Shown here: in pieces, positions 46,218 to 58,870 of the stretch
Numbering within the stretch: position 1 is the stretch's first letter
How the letters are laid out: every line of letters starts with the position of its first letter
Source of the DNA: Grifola frondosa
Taxonomy: Eukaryota; Basidiomycota; Agaricomycetes; Polyporales; Grifolaceae
Direction: 5' to 3'
DNA: 64,000 bases
Assembly: GCA_001683735.1 (NCBI GenBank)
Contig: LUGG01000043.1
Coordinates: 248,001 to 312,000, forward strand
Program-made: the position numbers and the translations under genes
The notes under the pieces: model-generated
The model's input: only the letters and a program-made list of their open reading frames with translations
Told to the model about the DNA's origin: nothing
The model's database searches: none

Positions 46218-47039
46218 ATGCCACCCTCCTACAGCCCGTGCCCCCGCCCCATCCTCAAGCGACACTCTGCCTCCCAACCCGCACCCGCACCCCGCGACGA
46301 GCCCACTCAGCTCCTCGCAATCGACCCCTCCGTCCTCACCCCCTCGTCCGCTTCTCCTCCTCCACCCGCACCCTCGGCTCTGCACCCGCCTACGACCGCT
46401 CCCCCATCGTCGTCCTCCCCAACCGCTGCAATCTCCCCGAACGCGGCTGCCCCGGCCGCACATACGCCCCCGACGAAGCCCGCGCGCCACGCCCCGCCCG
46501 CGTATCGCGCCAGCACTACCCGCGTCCCCGCGACGAGGACGAAGACGAGGACGACGAGCTCACCCCTCGCCCCACACCCCTCGTCCACCACCACCCCCTC
46601 CCCCACTCATCCCCGACCTCTCCTCCGAGTCTTCAGAAGAGTCCGACGGCTTCGCCCCCTCCCTCGAGTCTATCGGTGCGCCCACTTTCTCCTTATCTCT
46701 CCCCTCGTACGCATGCTGACCCCTCACTTTCCCCCCGTCGTCCCACAGCGTCCGCCCCGTCAATACCACACGCAAAACTCTCGCCTTCGGGCCCCGCCCT
46801 CGCCTTCCTCCCGCACGCGCCACCTCCCCGACCCCCACTCGCGCACACACTCCCCCGCCCGCTCCCACTCCCCCTCGCGTCCCCCGCACACACGCCGCCG
46901 CTCGCGCCAGCGCGAGCACGACGACCCCGACTCCGAGGCCGACCGCGCCTTCGCCTTCGCCCGCTACAAGGCCCTCTCCGACAAGAGCGTCCTCCACGCC
47001 CTCGCCGTCCCAGACCTCGGATGTTTCGGTGGCTTCTAA
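46218..47039 (+). CDS. second PRPILKR-family gene, frame interrupted
   Basis: The frame starts MPPSYSPCPRPILKRHSAS and runs to LLAIDPSVL. It continues in another frame with VRFSSSTRTLGSAPAYDRSP, LPERGCPGRTYAPDE and DEDEDEDDEL, then in a third frame with PPLIPDLSSESSEESDGF. An intron of about 77 nt (GTGCGC...CCACAG, after 46676) leads to ALAFLPHAP and a C-terminus ADRAFAFARYKALSDKSV...GCFGGF with its stop at 47037-47039. The first two frame changes each need one extra C within a C-run (near 46336 and 46590); a third lies in the last exon. The block order matches the minus-strand relative at 40703-41522. Function unknown; the protein is low-complexity and Pro/Ser/acidic-rich. Confidence 0.55.
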   Translation: MPPSYSPCPRPILKRHSASQPAPAPRDEPTQLLAIDPSVLTPSSASPPPPAPSALHPPTTAPPSSSSPTAAISPNAAAPAAHTPPTKPARHAPPAYRASTTRVPATRTKTRTTSSPLAPHPSSTTTPSPTHPRPLLRVFRRVRRLRPLPRVYRCAHFLLISPLVRMLTPHFPPVVPQRPPRQYHTQNSRLRAPPSPSSRTRHLPDPHSRTHSPARSHSPSRPPHTRRRSRQREHDDPDSEADRAFAFARYKALSDKSVLHALAVPDLGCFGGF

Positions 47040-49218
47040 GACCTGCCTCTCGCGCCCACCTTATCTTATTCGCCGACTGACGGACGCTGAAGCACAAAAT
47101 GCATGCATGTACCTGTACTACCCCCGCCGCCGCTGTGTATATGTCCCACCACGTACTTATTCTCCTTCTTCATGACGCCTTGCCTGACGCACGTCTACCA
47201 TATCTGCTAGCATGGGCCTGGTCCGTGCGTATTTCAGTGTGCATATTACTTTACGCCACCCGTACTTCGCGTTCGCGTGTTTTGTCTTTTATGTTTGTTT
47301 TCTTTTTCATTGTGTTATCTTTTATGTTCACTGTGTGATGACTTCCCCTACGCCCTACTTCTACTTTGAGGGGCACGCGAGCCCCGCTCTGCAATATATC
47401 CGCTTTGGTTTATCTTCTGGGTGGCGCCGTCGCTCGCCTGCGTCCTGTACGCGTACCATGTATGATACCTGTGCACCCGTTATTCTCTCACATGCCGCCG
47501 CGAGCGCGCGGACGGACTTGACGGACTTGTACGTTAATATATGTGTGCTTTGTGCGCCGTCGCTGTGTGGTGGGCGCGGGTGTGATGGGGCAGCTACCAT
47601 GACGCCATACGCGTGCGGGGCCCGGGCGTGAATTTGTGGCGCGGAGCGCGAGATGAGGACCGCGCTCGTATGCGCATCCTATGTGGTGCAGACATGAACA
47701 ACGCGACGCGCGTCCTTCCACACATATTTCTACGTCGGACAGCTGCACGCGTAAGGTTCAGAGGACCGCCCTCCCCGCTCCACACTCGGCGGATGCGCAC
47801 GCCCGCACCGCGGTGTAGACGACGCCCACACCGACTTCACGCACGCGTCGCGTCGCCGCGCACCGCCTCGACACGCACTCGAGCTCCACGCGTGCGGCGC
47901 GGCGTTTGTGACCGAGCAGCGTCCGGATGTCCCACGGGCGGGCGGGGTTGGCACTGGCTCACTCGCGTGCGGACTGGTTGGGTAGTTGGAGGCGAGTGGG
48001 TGGTGGTGGTGTGCGAGGGTGGGCGGATTTTGAGGGAGCGGAGTGGGTTGGGGGGGTTGGTTGGTCGTGGGATGGTGTGCGCGGTGTGGAAGTGAGAATT
48101 GGGGGAGAGTGTCGGACTTACGGGGATTTCAGGAGAGGAGCAGTGGTTCTGTTTGGGCCCGTCATGAGTTGGAACCTGGGAGATGGCGAGGGTGAGGCGG
48201 GCGATGCGAGATAATACCGTCGAGACCTGCGACTCGCCGAGGAAGTTGAGACAACGGGATTGAAGGTCATCAAATCGAGTCGAGTGTCGTTTCCGATTTT
48301 GAAAGCGCAGAAAGCCTTCGACGTGACGGTAGCAAGGCAACGTTCTGTCCAGGATGAGATGATCGTGCGCACCTACAAGTTGATCAGTCCACACCATGGT
48401 CAATGCACTGGCGACCACGTTGCGCATTGTGCACGTTAAAATTCTGGTATAACGCAGGGAAATCAATGTTGTGGATCATAGTGAGTTTACGAGCCTTGAG
48501 ATCGGAATGCCTCCATTGACCGAGGAAGTTACTAGAGCCTGACAAAAAGGATACGGTGGTCAAATAGCACTTGACCCGTACTGCAAAAATGCGCAAGAGG
48601 CCAAACTGCAAATGTCTTGAACAACATTTTCTGGGATACCCATAGCTAGGCAGCAAGAGCGACAATAACCACGTTGGACAAGGCCGAAGCGCTATCTAAT
48701 GCGATTGTATGTTATGTTGTCATCTCCGGAAACATCATGATAGATTGAGCGCGCGGAATTAGTGGGATGTCCGTCGAGGGATAGATGCGCACCCGGAAAG
48801 TCCATGCAATCGCAAAATATGGTACGGATTTCCACGGTAAGCAGCCATATCGCAGGTCATGCTCATGATGCATGATGTCGCAAAGACCATGGTTTTGAAA
48901 GATTCATCGCGAAGTCCTGCGTCGTGACCGCGACTTGCCTAATTGAGCGAGGTTCGTTCAACATCGCGATCACAATATTCTTTTTTTTCTACGGCGCGGC
49001 AATTTCACGATAAGGCTTCGGAGAAATGATACGATGGACATTGAAGTTGTAGAAACATCTGGGGAAAGAAGGGTATTCAGTTCAACCAGTACGAGTTCGT
49101 CTTATGTCCCTCGGCCCCTCGAGCGGCAGTGGTTTTCCGAGTTTGAACAATGCCTGCGAGCTCTATTGCTAGGCACTCAGCAGGTCGCCGGTATGAGACG
49201 CGATACAAGCACTACACA
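47040..49218. other. stretch without a supported gene
   Basis: The first part is the 3' flank of the PRPILKR gene. The GC-rich 47600-48100 part has overlapping open frames on both strands and no domain. 48100-49218 is of ordinary composition with nothing recognised. Confidence 0.4.
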
Positions 49219-52129
49219 CTATATACACAACGTTACATCAAGATAGAGCAATTCCGATAGAAATAGAAACAATAAAAGTAGAGAAATTCCAAGCGTACGT
49301 CTCAGCACCACCAGCAGCCTTACCGCAACCACCACGTCCAGCAACGTCCACTCGGCCGACCGGCCAGCCATCCATGCTTCTACGTCCTCTCCAATCAGCT
49401 CGTTCAGCGAGTCTGAGAAGGGCAGTGGATAAGGACCATACTCCCAAGCGCGGTTCATCCATGCACCTCACGACGCCGTCATCCACGCAGCAAAACACCA
49501 GTTCGCGATGCGCTTCGCGACGACGGGCACAACTTGCACCGCAGCCACCGCGCCGATGCAGATAGCCAGAGAGACGATACCATCGTTCGGGTCTTGAATC
49601 GGAGCAGCAATGTCCTCAACCGAGTCTGACGTATCGTCCGCGTCGTCAGTGTCAGAGGGCGTGGAAACGGGAGACTGCGTCGAAGTGGACACCGGTGGCT
49701 CGTCCTCCGACGTGGACACAGCTGGTTTCCTCTTCGAAGTGGACGTAGGGGACCCAGAGACATCGCCAGATGCGATTGCAGGGTCCCGTGGGGGCCTCGA
49801 CGCTGCCTTTCGGGCCTTCTTGCGTCGGGTGGACGGCGACGCTGCATGGTGCTCTAGCGGAGCCGGGTCCACTCTTTTGTATACACCATGAAGCCGCGCA
49901 CGGACTTCCTCGTCGATCACGCTTTCTGGCACCGGGCGACCGTAGGACATCTGTCGGCGAGACTCGGGGTGCGGGACGATCCTGTACATGCTGCGAGTCA
50001 AAGGCATTCCCTCGTGCGCTTTCCGACACCACGGGGTGCTCCTAACCATCGTTGGCTTAGGACAGGGCATATCCTCGAATTCGGGGATGGGTTCTGGTGG
50101 TGGAGTCGAGGGGCGCGTTGCTCGAGGTTGGGTTACGGCCGGTGGGGATTCCTGAGGGAGTTCTGCGGGAGGCACAGGCAAGCTTGGTGGTGCCCTTTCT
50201 CTAGGCTCTTCTGCCGACACAGATGCCTTGGCAGAATCAAGACTTCCGAAGTTGCTCAGGAGGGACCGCGAGTCGAAAACAGACAATGAAGCTGGTTCAG
50301 GGGCGGGTGCGGGGGTATTTACGGACTCATCGGTTGGCGAAGACGCGTTGAACGCAGACGAACCGGTGAAAAATGAGGGTGCAGTGAGCGGATCGCGACC
50401 CAGGCGCTCAGACAACGAGGGCTTTTTGTCTGCAGCCGCTGAGACGATGGGCGGCGTCGTCTGTGTCGGTCGTGCATCACCGAGTCTGGATCCCGATCTC
50501 GATGGCTTGTTGCATGAAAACCCTGGAAAGACGCAGGGGTCGTCTGGATCATCCAGTATAAACATGGGAGCATGCATCTCATCCGCCTCCGCAGCAATCT
50601 TCGCTATCACGTCCTCTTCGAAGATATCCATGAACTGGGTATAATCCTCGACACCAGAAGTGGTATTATTCTCCGGTGCAGACGTGGCGGGCTGCACCGT
50701 TGGCTGGGCTGTTGGGCCGTTGTCAAAAATAGCATTCCAAATCATGGGGTCCGCTGTATATGAGGCAGCAGCGTCGGCGTACTCTGCGTAGTTGACCGGG
50801 GGCTGCTCGGTAGGCACGAAGAAGTCAGCGAAATATTCGAAATCCATGGCATCCTCGTTTTGAACCGTCCGAGGTGTCGGCGTCGGCCACCGGATCACCG
50901 GAAGGAAGGGGTCCCCAATCAGCTGCGATTGATGATCGAGACCGCGAAGCTTCTTGTTCGAAGAGCATACCCGACGCCGGCACAGGCGAAGGGAGACCTC
51001 CAAAAGTCCCATACTGGATTGGGTTGGAGATACCGACCGCGGTGTCCAGCGGGTTGGGAGGGCGAACCGCAGCATCTAAGGGGTTGTAAGGATGAACGGC
51101 AGCGTCCAACGGGTTGGAGGGACGGACTGCAGCGTCCAGCGGGTTAGGACTGACCGCGGCACTCCAGGGGCTGGCAGGACGGACAGCAGCGTCCAATGGA
51201 TTTGAAAGATGGATAGCAGAACTCCATGAGCCGTGGGACGGACTGCAGCATCCAACGGGTTGGTAAATCCAACTCGGCATCCAATGGGTTGGGACTCCAA
51301 CTGCAGCATCCAACGGGTTGGAAGGATGGACCGCGGCATCCAACGGATTGGAAGGACGAACTGCAGCATCCAACGGGTTGGAAGGACGGACTGCGGGTTC
51401 CAGGGTTGGCAGAAGGGACTGCAGCGTCTAATGAATTTGAAGAGTAGTTGCAGGAGTTGGTGGGACGGACAGCGGCATCCAACGGGTTGGAAGGACGAAC
51501 TGCAGCGTCCAACGGGTTGGAAGACAGGACTGCAGCGCCTAACGGGTTGAAAGGACGGATCGTAGAATTCCAGCGGGTAGGAAGGACTGCAGCATCTGAC
51601 GTGTTGTAATCCCAACTGCAGCATCCAATGGGTTGGGGACCCCGACTGCAGCGTCCAATGGGTTGGAAGGACGGACCGCGGCATCCAACGGGTTGACGGT
51701 GCTGACTGCCGCATCCACTGCATTTCCTCCGTGCGGAGCGATACCGAGGATTTCAGCAACTGACATCGTTCCGAAGTCGAATATCGCTTCGTCAGCTGGG
51801 ACGTTGGCTCCAGGTTCGGCAGGCTGAATGGCAAACGAGGGAGCATTCTTATCGGCGAAGTCCCTCCGTCCATGTGGTTCGCGGAAGGGGTAATGCCGAC
51901 ATCGAGCGCCATTGCGTCTCTTGGCTTTCAGCATTTGCGGGCGCGGACGGGGAGCAGACGGTAAACTAAATCGGAAGATGGTATGAGTAAACATAATAAT
52001 AAAAACATGCTCTCTCACGTCGTAGCCTGTAACGAAGACGAGCCGGAGTCAAGAGAATGGTCGTCTTGACATTATTGGTCACCTCGCAGCAGCTGGGCCA
52101 GCAACCTGGTTCGTGTCGACGTCGGACAT
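49219..52129 (-). CDS. unrecognised gene with a 30-bp coding minisatellite
   Basis: A possible start is ATG 52127-52129 (MSDVDTNQVAGPAAA), joined through an intron ending GATTTAG to a segment with QMLKAKRRNGARC and FDFGTMSVAEILGIAPHGG. The minisatellite follows, encoding mainly NPLDAAVRPS decapeptides. After it come NPIQYGTFGGLPSPVP, and in a different frame DFEYFADFFVPTEQPPVNYA, a DDPDDPCVFPGFSCNKPS block, Ser/Pro-rich low-complexity sequence, MVRSTPWCRKAHEGMP, RRQMSYGRPVPESVIDEEV, and a hydrophobic segment IVSLAICIGAVAAVQVVPVV. Further coding sequence (NRAWEYGPYPLPFSDSLNEL) down to about 49260 is probably a last exon. Frame changes occur at the array edges. Function unknown; it may be membrane-anchored by the hydrophobic segment. 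Confidence 0.45.
51015..51720. repeat. 30-bp minisatellite with a hairpin-forming core
   Basis: The unit is about 30 bp, with consensus core TCCAACGGGTTGGAAGGACG followed by a CTGCAG-containing tail. About 20 units are present, some with 1-2 bp indels or larger changes. TCCAAC and GTTGGA within each unit are reverse complements separated by GG. Across 51233-51373 all three minus frames and at least two plus frames are free of stops. Confidence 0.85.
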
Positions 52130-52431
52130 CCCGTCGGTTGCTGGGAGGTGTGTCGAGTTGGTTTGGCCGCGACGATGTGTCGACACTGGAGGAGCCAGCG
52201 AGGATACTCGGACGCAACGCAAATGAATTGCTTCCACTGGAAGAAGAGACCTTTCAGGTCGATCTTGGGTGTTAGTCTTCGCAAACTTCAGGTACGGATG
52301 CATCTAATTTGGAGATGCTCGGATTCGAGTTTGGAAATAATGGTCTGAGAGGTTATGGTTCAGAGGATTCATCATTAGCCAGACAAATATTTATGCTCAC
52401 TGTGCAGCTGTCACAACAGGCGAAGCAGGTG
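52130..52431. other. short spacer between the two unrecognised minus-strand genes
   Basis: No supported gene. It would contain the 5' flank of the minisatellite gene and the 3' flank of the next gene. Confidence 0.35.
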
Positions 52432-54241
52432 CTACAGCCTGAGAGATTGCCTCATCATTTTTCCCTTGATTTTATCCAGGAGAGCTTTTCTTGCGGCCGC
52501 TTGCTCCCGCTGGCGCATGAATCTCATCTCCTTGAGTCGTTTCTCGGGATTCGTGGGCAATGGAGCTGGAGCAGCTTTGGAGGGCCTGTTAAGGGTGTCA
52601 TAATGACACCGAATGATGGAGCTGTTTCGGCGGGACGGCGGGGTGGAGGCATAGGCTTGGAGAATTGACGACGTACGCCGGGGAGGAACACCCGGGTTGC
52701 GGGAGTAGCCTTCGTCGACGGCGGTGGCATAGAGGAATTGCCCTTGCCTTGTGCCTCCTTTGATAGACGGAAAGCCTCGTCGAGGACTGATTGAGAGGTA
52801 GAGGGAGATGATGACCTAGTAGACAACATCAGCAACCCAGATAAACTGCATGTGACAATGCTTCTCACCGTGACGGTGGTGCTAAAGCACCACTTCTATC
52901 GACTCCCTTGCCCTTGTCTTTAGACAGGGTCTGGGAGCCACGCTCATTACCGCATCAGCTGCCTTTGCGCTGCTTGGTCCCGATGCGGGGCGGTTGTTCG
53001 CGGCGATCTGCCGAATAACTGTTGGAATCATCTATGGACATTTGCAAAATGAATCGCACTTACTGCGAAGGTAATTTCCCTGCACTACGCCGGTCCACCC
53101 ACTTTCCCTTTGCTTCGTAAGGGATCCGAGATGGGTCCCTCTCGACGCTGGACATCAATGATGCAGGGTGACTGGGGCAGCCAGCGACGGCCTAGCATAG
53201 ACATTCAGACATATAGATCATCACATGATTAATGTACTTACTGCACGGCTGGGGCACTCGATGATGCAGGTTGAGTGGAGGGAGACTCTGCATCCGGATC
53301 CTCCCGAGTGCTTCGAGGAGGAGCCTTTCGAGATCTTCCACGTCTCTTGCCTGCACTTGTTGATGTGCTAGTGCACGAATGCGTGCTGTTTCCTGCAACG
53401 CCTCATTCAACCTCATCTTCGCCATGTCCATTGGAACCTGAGGAGCCGCGGTGTCTGTGAGGAACCCGCCGGCTCTGCCTGAGGAATCGTTTCTTCCGCC
53501 GCAGCAGTCTGGGCACGCGGCAATGGCGCCTCGACAGGAACTGTCGTCTGGCTGTCTTTGCGATCGTCTCATCCACTTTGACGGTCGCGTCCACTTTCGT
53601 ACTTCGTCGACCTTCGTCTCCATCTTGTTGGTCTTGTCGACCGACTCGCCGCCATTGGCACTCGAAGTCGTCTGGCTGGGTGTCGCGACCTTGGGTGGGG
53701 TATCATTCAGCTTGGCCACCTCATTCGGCTCGGGTGAGGACTCGCTTGGCTTGGAAGGAGTCTCGTGTACCTTAGATGGTGTTTCAGGTTGGTTCCTGAC
53801 CACCGCTGGCGAGGGTGCCACTCCCGTATCAGCGAGCATGTCGTCGTCCTCGTCAATAGCTTGCGGTCGCTGAGCCAACGAAAGCTGACTCTGCGCCACA
53901 GTTTCGGCGGGGTGGCTATCCCGCTCCATGTCTTCATCGTCATCCACATCCCGGAACGACATTCCTGATTCTGAGATGGCGGTAGATACTCCCGGCATGC
54001 CGAACACAGCTAGTGGCGGTGATGGGGCTGTTGGAGTGGGTATAGGCGCGGACTCGACGTCCATGGCATCTGAGCCACGACGCCGCTGCGACGACGAGCG
54101 CGCCTGCATGCGGGCGCGACGGAAGAATCGTCGCTCGGCGGGGTGGTCATGCGCGGCACGGAGTTGCAGAGAGACGAACTTGATAGGGTGGTGGTGGGAT
54201 GGGAACGAGGAGAAGTTGGGGGGACATGCGAGCGAGGACAT
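52432..54241 (-). CDS. unrecognised low-complexity gene, exon structure partly unresolved
   Basis: The first exon starts at ATG 54241 and contains MQARSSSQRRRGSDAMDVES, an acidic DVDDDEDMERD patch, ETPSKVHETPSKPSESSPEP repeats and PMDMAKMR. A short intron ending GCACTAG may join it to TSAGKRRGRSRKAPPRS and ESPSTQPASSSAPAV. Later segments on the same strand look coding: WVDRRSAGKLPS, LSKDKGKGVDRSGALAPPS, SQSVLDEAFRLSKEAQGKG and a basic helical C-terminus with EKRLKEMRFMRQREQAAARK, stop at 52432. Some junctions do not resolve in frame. There may be two genes, or base-call errors. The basic patch and acidic/SP-rich composition suggest a nuclear protein, but no domain is recognised. Confidence 0.4.
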
Positions 54242-55827
54242 CTAGCTGACGCCGGATGAATAAAGGATACGGCGCCGCTCTTGGATGGTTTTGACCGCAG
54301 ATGACGGTGGACAGGGGGACGCGTTACATCCAAATGCTCAGACTCATCGACCTCGATCATGGAGGCGGCCATTATTGAATATGGGGAAGTGCGAGTGGCG
54401 GTGTGGCGTAACGGGAAAGTTGAATTTCGAATAACGCCGAGCGGAACACGATAGCGGGGGATAAACACGGGCTCGTTGGTTGTTGATAAAGTCTTGGAAA
54501 CGTGGTCGCTCTGCGTAATGACACGGAGTGAGTTGAAGGTGTTGGGGGAAGAAAGTGCTACAGTTCTGAGTCTGGATAGCCGCGCGCACCTTGGAGGAAT
54601 CACTTGATGACTTAATCAAACGATCTTCCCAATTTGTAGAAGTGGAAGCTGCAACGAGCCTATTGTCGTTATCAGGTGGGGGCGCGGGAATTATCCCGCA
54701 CGATGATTTCAGAGCTCCCTTTGTGTTATCGATCTGGATCACTTGCGGTGATGGTTGAACTGGTCTCGGTGCGTGCACCGCATGAAGCGTGGGAGAACCA
54801 AGTTCGGCTGTCCTACATCTGTCTCTGCTTGCGCGATAGAGCCTGCTCGGTATCGATGCACGAGGGTGGATGAGACCAGCGGATCAAAAGGGATTCTGGG
54901 GCTGAGAATTTCTGCAGGAGGCCCCATTTCTCGCCTCGACCTTGTCCTTGACTTCGGAGGCCCGAATAGGGAGACACAATATTCGCTAGAGTCTATGTTA
55001 AGAAGGTAACGACGTGCTACGGCCCCGGGATGACCTACAAATCATCAGATACCCATGGATGGCGAATGTCCTCTTCCACCTGGGATTGATGAAGTTACCG
55101 ACGTTCTTGCCCATACTCACGATGAAATTTCCGCATGCTTCGCTGCCTTAAGTTCTCAATACATTTCGCGCTGTGGAAATAATGCTCTAGTGGAGTAGAA
55201 AAAGATACCATGCATGCATGCCGCAAAGCGGCTGCAGGAGGACTGCTCTCCGAGTTTGTCATATACTTCTTTGTAACGGCCGAGATGCATTGAGATGAAC
55301 TCTGGAGCGAGTCAGCTAGCAATGTGTTCGCAAAGGTCCATTATACTCACATAGCTAAATGACTTGATTATCGCGCACTACATGTACTGGGATCGAAGAA
55401 AGGAGCATACTGACGGGTGAATACGCCGTGTGTTTTATTGGTTCACTGCATGAACTCGTTGGAAAACAATACCGATGGAATTTTATTGTGCACATTTCTA
55501 CGGAAAGAACAAGGCAAGTGGGCGATGCGGAGATCAGGTGGTCGGGAGCTGGTTGCCAGTCGGGCTTGAGTCGGGCGGTCGTGATCGCGTGAACAACAAT
55601 TAGCAGTTCCAAGGCGGTTCTCTTGAACAACGAATTCGCTCGAACTGGTTCTCGACACCGGGAATGCCCGCATAGTCGCGGTCACATGATTTGTCGCGAG
55701 AACGCGTAGAGATGCCACGTGCGATTACATAATGGTGGCAAACACGCTCTCTGCACGTTCAAGTCGAACATTGCTGCTCTTCACTCCCTCCTCATTGACA
55801 TCAACGGCGTTAGGCCTTTCAAGAACG
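54242..55827. other. intergenic region between divergent genes
   Basis: Separates the minus-strand gene starting at 54241 from the polo kinase. No supported gene is seen. CT-rich sequence before 55828 fits a promoter/5' UTR, and an upstream in-frame ATG exists at 55732. Confidence 0.4.
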
Positions 55828-58800
55828 ATGTCCATGCCTCTGTATACCACCATGCCGCCTCCCCCTCGTCGTCACCCTCTTGGCGCCGCCGTCAATCACT
55901 ATGCTGTCAATAATCGTGTTAGCAATCATCCTCCTCACCATCGTCCAGGAACACCGCCCAAACCGCAGGAGAACCCAAAGCAACCTCCATCTCCTCCCCT
56001 TCCCAGACAGAATGCAAAAGTGACTCCTCCCTCGCCGCCCAAGGTCATCATTGACAAGAGCCGCTCGGTCGAGTTCATTCGCGTTGGCATGTTGGGCGAG
56101 GTTAGTCTTTCACCTTGTTATGCAAATTTACCGCTTGGCCTGAGGCCCAGCGGAAGATTTGTCAATATGTGATTGGGATATGCCCCGAAGGAGGCCGTAC
56201 CATGACTACGGAAGTGGCACTACTCGGGCTGTCTAGGCTTCAAAGGCAAGCGACATGGTCCAGCGGGCCCTTCGTTCACGCAGTAGTTCTCTCCGTGGGC
56301 GTGGCTGCTATTTACCATTATTGCTTTGCAGTTGTATTCGTTCGCAGTTCTCTCATCCCCAATCTCACATCGTTCCTTCGGCTGGTGTTAACCATGGTAT
56401 CTTTCATCATAGGGGGATTTGCCCGTGTATACGAAGTCCAGGATGTGCGGGGCCATCGAGCAGCATGCAAGGTCGTAACAAAATCATCCCTTAAGACCAA
56501 GAAGGCTAAAACTAAGGTACGTCTACTTAGCACGTGCACACGATAATGCTCTTCAACACGCTCGCCAGCTGTACGCAGAGATCAAGATCCATAAGTCTCT
56601 GGACCATCCGAACATTGTCCGCTTCCAGGACTGTTTTGAGGACGAAGAGAACGTCTATATGACACTTGAGTTGTGCCACAACGGGTCGCTAATGGATATG
56701 CTCCGTCGCCGCCGGCGGTTTACGGAGCCCGAGGCGCGGTACTTTATGGTGCAGATGATTGGGGCATGCCACTACATGCACACCCATCAAGTGATCCACC
56801 GCGACCTGAAATTGGGCAACCTCTTCCTGGATAAGAACATGAACGTCAAGGTCGGCGACTTTGGACTAGCCGCCCTGATTGAAAGTCCGGGAGAAAGGAA
56901 GAAGACAATTTGTGGGACTCCGAACTATATCGCGCCTGAAGTGTTATTTGACACTGCCAACGGACATAGCTTCGAAGTCGATACTTGGTCCATTGGCGTG
57001 ATTCTGTACACGCTCGTTGTGGGCCGCCCGCCCTTTCAGACGAAAGACGTCAAAGCGATCTACAAGTAAGTGTCGTGTGAAATGTCTGAATCAATGAAAC
57101 TTACATATTATCGCTGTAGGAGGATCCGCGACAACGAGTATGAGTTCCCGGCGGAACGCGCTGTCTCGCGCCCGGTACAAGAGCTCGTGCAACAGATCTT
57201 AACACCAGATCCGCAACAGCGTCCGACATTGCATGAGATCGTAGACCACTCATGGTTCACTGCTGGCATTGTGCCGGGATACATCCCAACGTCTGCACAC
57301 GACGGGCCCCCAGACTTCCGCCATATCACGCGCCAGACTTCAGAGGCTAACCTTGCGCGCCTGAGACGATATGCTCTGCTCGAACAGGACCAGACAACGA
57401 GCATCGCGGTCCCTAGTGCACCAGCGCAGAGTGCTGGGACCCAGAAGTTGAAGGGAGTAACATCGAGTTTGGCGCAGCAGGAGAAGGAGTTCCAGAAAGC
57501 TGTACAGCCGGGTAGTCCTATCTCTGCGCTTCTCAGCTCTGCACGGCAGCCGTTGCTCGTCGCCCCGTTGCCTCCGCGTGGCGAGCAGCCACTCATCCGG
57601 AAGCTGCAGGCTGCGAAGGATGGCAAGTCTCCTACCCGCCCGGGGCGCTTGGGTGGTCTTACAGGCCTTCAGAATATCATCGAAGAGCACGATGGTAACG
57701 GGACAGGTGCACGGCAGGAGGAGCTTAGGAAGAAAGAGCTGGAGTCGCAGAAGGCGCGTATCGTCGCACAAATGGTACCTGCTAGTGTGGAAGGATCCGT
57801 CATTGGGTCCGAGGACCAGGAGAACATCCCTCCCCGTGGTATGGATCCGCGAGAGCGGATCAAGGAAAGGGAGAAAGAGATCGTTCATGAGGATGCTGAC
57901 TTGGGTATAGGCTTGCCTTCTGTTGCGAGCGGCCCTGGAGGCCTCCGCATGAGTGGATTCGACGCTGCCGCCCAGACCCTCACTGCTGCGTTTGAGGCCA
58001 AGGGCTTGGGTAGATTGTTCAGAGACCCGCGCGAGGATGTCGACCTGCCTGACCCGAAGATATTCATTGTTTCTTGGGTGGACTACTGCAACAAGTACGG
58101 CATGGGGTATGCTTTGACTGACGGGTCGGTCGGAGTGCACTTTAATGACAGTACTACGATTGTGCTATCTCCTGATAAGCAGTACGTCCTTTTCGTTTCT
58201 GAGCTTTGCTGTCACTAACTTTCTCACGTTGGCAGTCACTTTGATTATATCTCATCGAGACGCCAGGGCTCTGTCTATGTGCGGAAGAATCATACCGTGT
58301 CGGAATATCCGGAGGACCTCAAGAGCAAGGTGTATCTGCTGAAACATTTCGAGCGGTACATCATGGATCGGCTATATGGCGAGTACCACTATACGTTCGA
58401 AGACCTCGACCGCACGAAAGGCATGGACTTTGTGCAGAAATACCTTCGTATGAAGCATGTCATCGTTTTCAAGATGAGTCATGATGTCTTACAGGTAAAT
58501 CCCATTTTCCTAATGCGTTCGCTCAGCTCTGACCAGTTCTGTGTTCGCGCAGTTCAACTTCTACGATCATTCAAAAGTTATTCTCTCTTCACAGGGCCTA
58601 CTCATTACACACATCGACAAGAACTACAAGTTGACGCGATGGACACTGAGCGAGGTCATGGCTCTATCTCTTCGTTCTCCGGTGGCCGATCCGGAGCAAG
58701 CGAAATTTCACCAGCGCCTCGTGGACAAGCTCAAGTACTGCAAAGAGGTGCTCATTTCCATTCGGAATGTCAGCGCCAATCAGGCAGCCGGCAGCGAGAA

Positions 58801-58870
58801 CGATGGCCTAGCCGTTCCGGCAGCTCTGCCCACGATGAGCACGCGGTCCTCCAAGGCGTCGCTACGATAG
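55828..58870 (+). CDS. polo-like kinase (cell-cycle Ser/Thr kinase)
   Basis: Orthologue of the Cdc5/Plk1 type, which controls mitotic entry, spindle function and cytokinesis. Exons: 55828-56100, 56413-56516, 56569-57065, 57120-58181, 58236-58494, 58553-58870. The N-terminus is Pro-rich. The kinase has [29 protein letters not shown], the activation-loop Thr in [10 protein letters not shown], and APE. After a variable linker come two polo boxes. The first has [15 protein letters not shown] with the conserved Trp; the second has [19 protein letters not shown], keeping the His and Lys of the phosphopeptide pincer. The length is about 837 residues. One problem: across the first intron (312 nt, unusually long here) the frame fits only if one more G is present in the G-run at 56412-56416. 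The start could also be 55732; 55828 is chosen because it begins the Pro-rich region. Confidence 0.9.

Noticed and set aside
57340..58140. 266-codon minus-strand frame opposite polo kinase
   Set aside because: It lies wholly antisense to conserved kinase linker and polo-box coding sequence and has no recognisable domain.
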